In this document: in pieces, positions 58,143 to 64,000 of the stretch | How the letters are laid out: each line of letters begins with the position of its first letter | Numbering within the stretch: the stretch's first letter is position 1 | From: Torymus aiolomorphi | Lineage: Eukaryota > Arthropoda > Insecta > Hymenoptera > Torymidae | Assembly: GCA_036365515.1 (NCBI GenBank) | Contig: CM070873.1 | Location: 193,563,104-193,627,103 of the forward strand | Direction of reading: 5' to 3' | DNA length: 64,000 nucleotides | The notes under the pieces: generated by a model | Told to the model about the DNA's origin: nothing | Databases searched by the model: none | What the model saw: the letters and a program-made list of their open reading frames with translations, nothing else | Position numbers and translations under genes: made by a program

Positions 58143-60908
58143 TCATTCTTTGGTTTTTTCGACTAATTCCCAAGTTTTATTTTTCTTTAAACTATTCATT
58201 TCTTTGTTCATAGCATCTATCCAAAAATTAGACTCATCACTTTCAATAGCCTCTTTAAAGCTTACAGGACTATCTGCACTACAATAATTTACATAAATAC
58301 ATCCACTATATACATAATTATCATCAAATCTACTAGGTCTTGTAATCGTTCTTTGTGACCTTCTTATTTCAGGTACTTCTTCTACTTCATTATCAGCATT
58401 TCCATTGTTATTTATATTTTCATTTAAATTTTCTAAATCAGTTTTACTTCCCCTACTCTCCCCGAGGGTCGAAGTAGGTGAAGGGATTAAGTCATTATCG
58501 TTTTCATTTCTTTCATCAATATCATTAAACCCAATGCATTTTATATCTTCTTCTATAACATCAACGTGTCTAGCTACAATAACTCTATTTCCTATCAAAA
58601 CTCTATACCCCGTTACATCATAACCTATCAACGTTCCTAAATCCGCTTTTCTATCCCATTTCGAATTTCTTTTGCTTTCAGGTACTCTGACAAATACTTT
58701 ACTACCATATAATTTTAAATATTTTGCATCTGGCTTTTCGTTAAAAAATATCTCATAAGGAGATTTGTTTTTTACTAATGTGTTTGCAATTGTTCTATTC
58801 TTAAGATATGCCGCGGCACAAACTACTTCTGGCCAGTACCTTTTTTCTAATTTAGATTCTGCTAATAAGCACCTAGCACTGTCCATAATCGTCCTATTGT
58901 ACCTCTCAGCGGTACCATTTAACTCGTGTACATAAGGTGGACATGGTTCTACCTCGATTCCCTTATTTCTAAATAACCTATACATATCTTTATTCAAATA
59001 CTCAGTTCCATTATCACATCTTAGTTTCTTAATTTTCTTTCCTGTCTTATTCTCAACTAAATTTATATACTCCTCAAATTTATCATATACCTCACTTTTT
59101 GACTTTATCGGATAAACTTTAGCTAGTTTACTAAATTCGTCAATAAACGTAAGAAAATATTTTTCCCCTTTATAACCTTCTGAATGTGGCCCATTTAGAT
59201 CTGTATGCACTATTTCTAAAATTTTCTTGGCTCTTTTCCTATTATTATCAAAAGGAATATTATGCATTTTATTCTTAATACATGTAGCACACTTAAAATA
59301 GTCAGATTCTATTTCACTAGGTAAACCTTCCAATACATGATTTCTACACATAGTGTTCAAATAATTAAAATTAACATGCCCGAGAGTTCTATGCCATCTT
59401 TCTTTCATAGTCATTTTTTCATTTCTTATTGACATATTCGTTTCACTACTTTGATCTATATAACCTGTCATTTTATAAACTCTATTATTTTTCCAAGCTA
59501 TTGCAATTACTTTATTATCATCATTGTAAATTTTAGAACTATCTCCGATAGATACTACTTTATACTTATCAGTTACTTTAGCAAAACTAATTAAATTCTT
59601 ATCCATATCTTTAACATAGAAAACATTCTTCAATTCAATATATGTCACATTATCATTAAAAGTTTTAAATTTACTATTCACATATCCGATTTTAGTTGCT
59701 TTTAAAATTCTTCCATCTCCTACTTTGACATTAATCGGTTCTTTTAAAACAATCGCTTTACTAAAATAATAGTCATCATTTATGACATGGTCTGTACAAC
59801 CACTGTCTAAAATCCATTCTATTTCCCTTTCATTTACATTACCGTTCTCAGTATTCGCAGACCTTATTTCTACTGAAGTGGTCAACACTTCTCTCTTCTC
59901 GGTATTTTGATGACCGCTGCTGTTGTCATCACTGCCTCGCGCGCCTCGGCCACGCTGTCCGTAGCTGCCACTGCCGCGCCGGTTGTAACTCGATCCTCGC
60001 TGTTGGTAGGCTCCGCGCCCGCTCGCGCCTCCTCGCTGTTGCGAGTAGGCTCTGCCGTTGCCCCCTCCTCTCTGTGGCGCGCGACTCTGTCCGCTTCGTC
60101 GCTGGGGCGTCCCTCGATTCCACGAATTGTTTTTGGTTGGGCACTCATACTGTATGTGTCCGACACCACCACATACATAACATGTCTTTTTGTTTTCTTG
60201 GTATTTATCCTTTTCAAGCATAAATGCGTTTGATCTTGAATGTTCACTTGAACTTTTTTGTTTTTGTTCAGCCATCTTAATTTTGTTTTTCACATAATCT
60301 ACGTTTTGTTCTTCTTCTTTTATTACATCTATTAAATCTCCTATATGACTCATCGAATCCGGCAATGTCCTCAACATGTAATTCATCTTTTCTTTCTCTG
60401 TCACATTTGCACCAGCTTCTTTCAATTCGTTCACTGATTTTTCAAATTCATTAAAGAAATCTGTTGAGTTTTTAAAATCTTTTAACTTCAAATTTTCCAA
60501 TTTATTTCTACACATTATCTGGAGAGCTGTCGATTTTTTCAAATATGTGCTATCAAATTTTCTCATAATATCAAACGCCGTTTCTTTGTCACTTATCAAT
60601 TCCATTTGATTATTTGAAATCGCACTATAAATATAATTAATAGCTTGCACATCTTTTTCGTCCCAATCAACTTTGTCTGCTTCCACTTTTGCACGTGTAA
60701 CTACAATCTCACACTTTTTCATTTTTAGAAACATTAATATGCGTTTCTTCCAATTTTTGTATTCTTGTCCATCAAAAATCGGTATTTTTACTTCCTGCAT
60801 GTTTTCTTTCTTTTCAGTCTCTTTAGTCTCAATTTCGAAAAACTCTTCTTCACTTTTAGTTTCACTTACGTGTTCACACTTTACCTTAGATTCTTCTTTT
60901 ACGCTCAT
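58143..60908 (-). CDS. Copia Gag-protease-integrase polyprotein, lacking RT
   Basis: Open frame on the minus strand. The likeliest start is the ATG at 60906-60908 (MSVKEES); the frame is also open upstream to an ATG in the LTR at 61025. Domains in order: Gag (IPIFDGQEYKNWKKRIL), a zinc knuckle CYVCGGVGHIQYEC near 60190-60150, an Arg/Gly-rich stretch, protease ILDSGCTDHVI, and integrase with HRTLGHVNF...CATC. The acidic residues lie in VHTDLNGPH, RCDNGTEY and ELNGTAERYNRT. The frame ends just at the start of RT (MNKEMNSLKKNKTWELVEK), where a stop follows. Particles and integrase could be made, but reverse transcriptase must come from another copy. Confidence 0.9.
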   Translation of the reverse strand: MSVKEESKVKCEHVSETKSEEEFFEIETKETEKKENMQEVKIPIFDGQEYKNWKKRILMFLKMKKCEIVVTRAKVEADKVDWDEKDVQAINYIYSAISNNQMELISDKETAFDIMRKFDSTYLKKSTALQIMCRNKLENLKLKDFKNSTDFFNEFEKSVNELKEAGANVTEKEKMNYMLRTLPDSMSHIGDLIDVIKEEEQNVDYVKNKIKMAEQKQKSSSEHSRSNAFMLEKDKYQENKKTCYVCGGVGHIQYECPTKNNSWNRGTPQRRSGQSRAPQRGGGNGRAYSQQRGGASGRGAYQQRGSSYNRRGSGSYGQRGRGARGSDDNSSGHQNTEKREVLTTSVEIRSANTENGNVNEREIEWILDSGCTDHVINDDYYFSKAIVLKEPINVKVGDGRILKATKIGYVNSKFKTFNDNVTYIELKNVFYVKDMDKNLISFAKVTDKYKVVSIGDSSKIYNDDNKVIAIAWKNNRVYKMTGYIDQSSETNMSIRNEKMTMKERWHRTLGHVNFNYLNTMCRNHVLEGLPSEIESDYFKCATCIKNKMHNIPFDNNRKRAKKILEIVHTDLNGPHSEGYKGEKYFLTFIDEFSKLAKVYPIKSKSEVYDKFEEYINLVENKTGKKIKKLRCDNGTEYLNKDMYRLFRNKGIEVEPCPPYVHELNGTAERYNRTIMDSARCLLAESKLEKRYWPEVVCAAAYLKNRTIANTLVKNKSPYEIFFNEKPDAKYLKLYGSKVFVRVPESKRNSKWDRKADLGTLIGYDVTGYRVLIGNRVIVARHVDVIEEDIKCIGFNDIDERNENDNDLIPSPTSTLGESRGSKTDLENLNENINNNGNADNEVEEVPEIRRSQRTITRPSRFDDNYVYSGCIYVNYCSADSPVSFKEAIESDESNFWIDAMNKEMNSLKKNKTWELVEKTKE

Positions 60909-60985
60909 GCGTCTTCCTTTGTTCTTGCGGCAAGCTGCCACAATACTCACCGAGGTTTGTATTGAGTCAGAATCAAACAACCACG

Positions 60986-60996
60986 CTCTGCCACCA
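60986..60996 (-). promoter_or_regulatory. Copia primer binding site (initiator Met-like)
   Basis: TGGTGGCAGAG, directly after the LTR on the minus strand, differs by one base from the complement of the insect initiator tRNA-Met 3' end. Confidence 0.6.
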
Positions 60997-61273
60997 TGTT
61001 TGGAAATGAGTAGTGGATGGGACACAGGGCTTCTTCAAATAAGCCACTCTCTTGTGAACAGTAACAACGGTGAACTTTATTAACTTGAGTACAGCTCTCT
61101 CTCTTTACAACTGCTCCTGGCAGAGGACGGCGGACGAGCGAGCTCCCGCTTCGGCCGCTCGCTCTCGCTAGCTTGCGCCTCGCTATACGCGAGATGGCGC
61201 TACGTATTCATTCTCTCTCATACGTCGACATAAATGTACCTTATATTCTAACAATATATATATATATATATAT

Positions 61274-62246
61274 TGTAACGCTCTGCCGGGGAACAAGGCA
61301 GGGGTTCGTGGGTAATTACTAAGTTCACAGAATAACGGGGTAAAAACTCTAAGTACTTTATTGAGTACTGATCTACTTCATTGCACACTAATATGGGCGC
61401 CAGGTGCACGCGTCACTTGCACCGTTAAACTTATTCGCCGGCTAGCTTCAGCCAGGAGCATCTAATAAACCCTATTCTAAGCTACAGCTACAGCACGAGC
61501 TGCAGCTTGCGCGAATTCGGAGTGTCTCGCGACTCCCGACGCGGACGCGCACACACACAACGGGAGGAACGCGGGGAGGGAATACTGGGACACCAACCTC
61601 GGCTAGGTTCTGCTGCTGCAGGCTGCTCTCTCTCTCTCTCGTTCGCCTGGCTGACCCACGACGTCGACCGTCATGGCAGCTCTCTCTCTCTCTCGCTCGG
61701 CGACGACAGCGCTGACCGGTGGCACACACGCGAGGTTTTCGTAATGCTCAGCACGTTGGCGGCACGCGGCACTGCGGTAGGCGACAGAATGGAAAAATGC
61801 CGGTCGGTGCGCTCACACTGCTCTGCTCCATTGTGCTCTCGTTCGTCCATCGGCCGTCTTCTTCACTGCGGCGCGCGCGAGCAGTCCGTATACTGCCGAT
61901 GCTAGCACGCACCGTCCGACGGATGGCCGATACAGCGCTGAGCTACTGCGTCTCTCTCTCTCGGCTGTCGGCTGCTCCTGTCAGCGGCCTGGGAGAGCGA
62001 GCTCGCTCATGCTCCAGCTATAGCTTGTTCGTGCTGAAGCCGCTGCTGGGTTATTCGTCTCCTGGCCAAAGATGCACGTGAGGAGAGAAACGGGAAGGAG
62101 TTGCGCGCGGGGAAAGGGTAGCGGTAGGGCGGGCGCGCACATGTGGGTGCGTGTACGACGTCGAGTGCCTGAACGTTGCTCGCCGCGACTGCCGCGTACC
62201 TCCATGTGTGCACTTTCCTAGGTGACGTGCAATTTGCCACGTCACA
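61274..62246. mobile_element. Second TGTAACG-type solo LTR-like insertion (973 bp)
   Basis: Begins TGTAACGCTCTG next to a (TA)n run and ends CCACGTCACA, with ATAA and more TA repeat following. GC-rich, with (CT)n runs at 61625-61640 and 61680-61696. No gene motif in its frames. The termini resemble the elements at 52865 and 63547, but the body differs. Confidence 0.6.
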
Positions 62247-62288
62247 ATAATGTGTATATATATATATATATATATAATTTTATCCTGG

Positions 62289-62493
62289 GATCCTTTTGAG
62301 GATTCCACTTTTACGGAAAAATATTACGGAATTTCCGAAATTACGGTATTAACACACTATTTTGGACGCCGCAGAAAAATCCTCAAAATGCTAAGATGGT
62401 ACCGAGGAATTTTCAGGATGCTCCTCAAAATGCTAAAAAATCCTCAAAAGTCGGTGTCTGTACCGAAAAAAATCCTCAGAATGCTGTAGTATC

Positions 62494-62538
<45 letters not shown>

Positions 62539-62745
62539 CATCTGGGACGCATTTTGAGGATTATATAAGTCATATATACCGAATTTTGAGGATTTTGTAG
62601 GCATTTTGAGGAGTCTCCTCAAAAGTCCAAAGCACTCGAGAGGCATTTTGAGGATTTTTCAGCGGTTTCCACAATAGTGTGTTAATACATCGATTTCGGA
62701 AATTCCGTGATATTTTTCCGTAAAAGGGGGAACTGCAGGCGTCGT
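62289..62745. repeat. Foldback repeat with ~110-bp arms
   Basis: Left arm 62303-62402 (CTTTTACGGAAAAATATTACGG, ATTAACACACTATT, AAAAATCCTCAAAATGC) and inverted right arm about 62640-62732 (GCATTTTGAGGATTTTT, AATAGTGTGTTAAT, TTTTTCCGTAAAAG). The loop holds (TA)n at 62498-62534 and more TTTTGAGGA motifs. Non-autonomous element or simple foldback; no gene. Confidence 0.8.
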
Positions 62746-62882
62746 GGTGTTAGTCAATAACCTTAGGGTCATTATTTCTTTAGTCACGCGCTTGTTTATT
62801 GGTTGTTTATAACAATGTTTATATTTGTGTCACCACTATTGTACAAATTCTTTATGAAATCCTCAAAATACCGTACAATGAT

Positions 62883-62963
<81 letters not shown>

Positions 62964-63546
62964 GGTACTATTGGGGTCCTAGAGTTTCTTACTCTGAGAG
63001 TTTACATTGGAATACCGGAACAAATACACTTGACTAAAGAAATAATGACCCTAAGGGTACCGTGATTCGCAGGGGGCCTGCGGCGCCCGCTTTTAGTACC
63101 GAAATTCCGGAACAAAAGCCCGGAAAAGAACCTAAGATGTATTGTAGACGAAGCCTTATGGACCTCAAAAGTAGCGATAGATGCATCGTATTTTTGAAGC
63201 CGGTCCCCAAAAAGGACAAAAGTCCCCAAAAGTAGCAATCTATGGTGTATATATACCCCAAAAGTACCAACACATATACCATATATATATATATATATAT
63301 AATTATCCCCCCATCCGTTTATGGAGCCCATCCCTGTATATTAGTACCTACAGCCCAGAGATCCCTATGGCAAGTGACTAAAGAAATAATGGACCCTGGG
63401 GTTATAGACTCTAGATCGGGCTCCATAAACGCCCGAGAAAAATATTTTATGGGACCTGAGCTCCATAAAAGAAAACGGGCTCCATAAATATGCTCATGTG
63501 TATAAAAGGGCTCCATAAATCTGTTAAAACAAATGTATATATATAT
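62746..63546. repeat. Inverted/repeated CTAAAGAAATAATGACCCT motifs with (AT)n
   Basis: CCTTAGGGTCATTATTTCTT at 62761 is inverted at 63035-63056 and recurs at 63377-63398. A (TA)n tract of about 80 bp lies at 62880-62959. TCCATAAA-GGGCTC-type and CCCCAAAAGTA motifs repeat in the rest. No gene. Confidence 0.7.
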
Positions 63547-64000
63547 TGTAACGGGAGGCCTGGGGAAATCTTTTGTAATTCCGCGAACCGAACCCTAGAA
63601 CACGGTGCCGTCGAGTGCTACTTCTACGACGAGCACTCGGGGTTGATGTTCTCTGGATCCCTGTTTACAAATCTCGAGTTCACGATTGAACTCGACTTTT
63701 CCGTGTGCCGGAAAGGGTTAATACTCGCGCTAGCTAGACGCAAGGCGCGGCCACTCAGAATGATCGTCGTCTCGGTTCGACGATCTCGCGGAGGCGGCGG
63801 TATCTGGGAGAAGGTTAGGTGAAGGTTAATAAATAACGAGTGGTCTTGGTTACATTCAAAACTATAACAAGATCTATTCTAAATTATCCTATACAAAAAG
63901 CGCATCGCGTTGCGCGTTGACAAGAAGGCGGGGGTTCCGCCGCTCGGCGCGGGCGGATCGTTGTGATTGTTTTTCGCTGGGCCGGCGATCAAGACACCGG
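63547..64000. mobile_element. Start of another TGTAACG-type LTR, cut by the window end
   Basis: TGTAACGGGAGGCC begins right after (TA)n, in the same way as at 61274. An AATAAA lies at 63829-63834. The 110-codon frame at 63490-63822 has no motif I recognise and crosses the junction, so I do not call it. Confidence 0.5.

Larger units (their letters stand above)
57687..61253 (-). mobile_element. Copia element with RT deleted
   Basis: Two 257-bp LTRs (57687-57943 and 60997-61253) that look identical except for about one base. TG...CA ends and a 5-bp ATATA duplication (57682-57686 and 61254-61258). On the minus strand it has a primer site just after the 5' LTR and an open Gag-protease-integrase frame, then jumps to the last codons of RNase H. 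Near-identical LTRs point to a recent insertion of an already deleted copy, which must have moved in trans. Confidence 0.92.

Noticed and set aside
59882..60247. Arg/Ala/Glu-rich frames opposite and beside the Copia zinc-knuckle region
   Set aside because: They overlap the Arg/Gly-rich part of the true Copia frame, which has clear domains on both sides.

Overview
The window is eukaryotic repeat DNA, almost certainly arthropod and probably insect. The evidence is a Ty3/Gypsy element whose primer site matches a fly-type tRNA-Gly(GCC) 3' end, Penelope-like elements with hammerhead ribozymes, BEL/Pao and Copia remnants, a Helitron-type helicase, long (AG)n tracts and an arthropod-type glycoprotein. 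The (GA)n/CG-rich patches recall Hymenoptera, but that is a weak guess. I found no convincing host gene and no operon-like or CRISPR structure.

From about 1.2 to 46.4 kb the base layer is one satellite, a monomer of about 239 bp with a local 477-bp higher-order unit. Mobile elements have cut it up. In order these are: an LTR-like insertion (1622-3638, target duplication CAATC); a pogo/Tigger-like DNA transposon (6155-11497, TA duplication) that itself holds a second DNA element (7231-10582); an 18-kb LTR retroelement (17031-35068, duplication AAAG); and two Penelope blocks (35748-42117 and 43379-46225), each with a 15-bp target duplication. From 46 to 64 kb the base layer is AT-rich and carries a BEL/Pao 3' end, AT-rich inverted-repeat elements, a broken Helitron-like element with long inverted arms, solo LTRs of a TGTAACG type, an internally deleted Copia, and foldback repeats.

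The standout is the 18,038-bp LTR element. Its LTRs are about 1.5 kb and intact at both ends (TG...CA), with TATA boxes and AATAAA signals. It has a primer site and gag, with a textbook -1 slippery heptamer G GGA AAC leading into pol (protease, RT, RNase H, integrase). It then carries five further reading frames on the same strand: an F-type (baculovirus F/errantivirus) envelope relative; a second, unrelated glycoprotein of the chuvirus/mononegavirus-like type; two small unknown Cys/His-rich proteins whose genes overlap by ATGAGTAA; and a compact BIR-RING inhibitor-of-apoptosis (IAP) protein. A retroelement with two different fusion-type glycoproteins, an IAP and novel zinc-finger ORFs is, as far as I know, not a described layout. 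This copy is broken by point stops and frameshifts in gag, pol and both envelope genes, while the two zinc-finger ORFs and the IAP are nearly or fully open.

The two Penelope families each show hammerhead ribozymes with compensating stem changes, and each landed as a multi-copy inverted/tandem unit in one insertion event.
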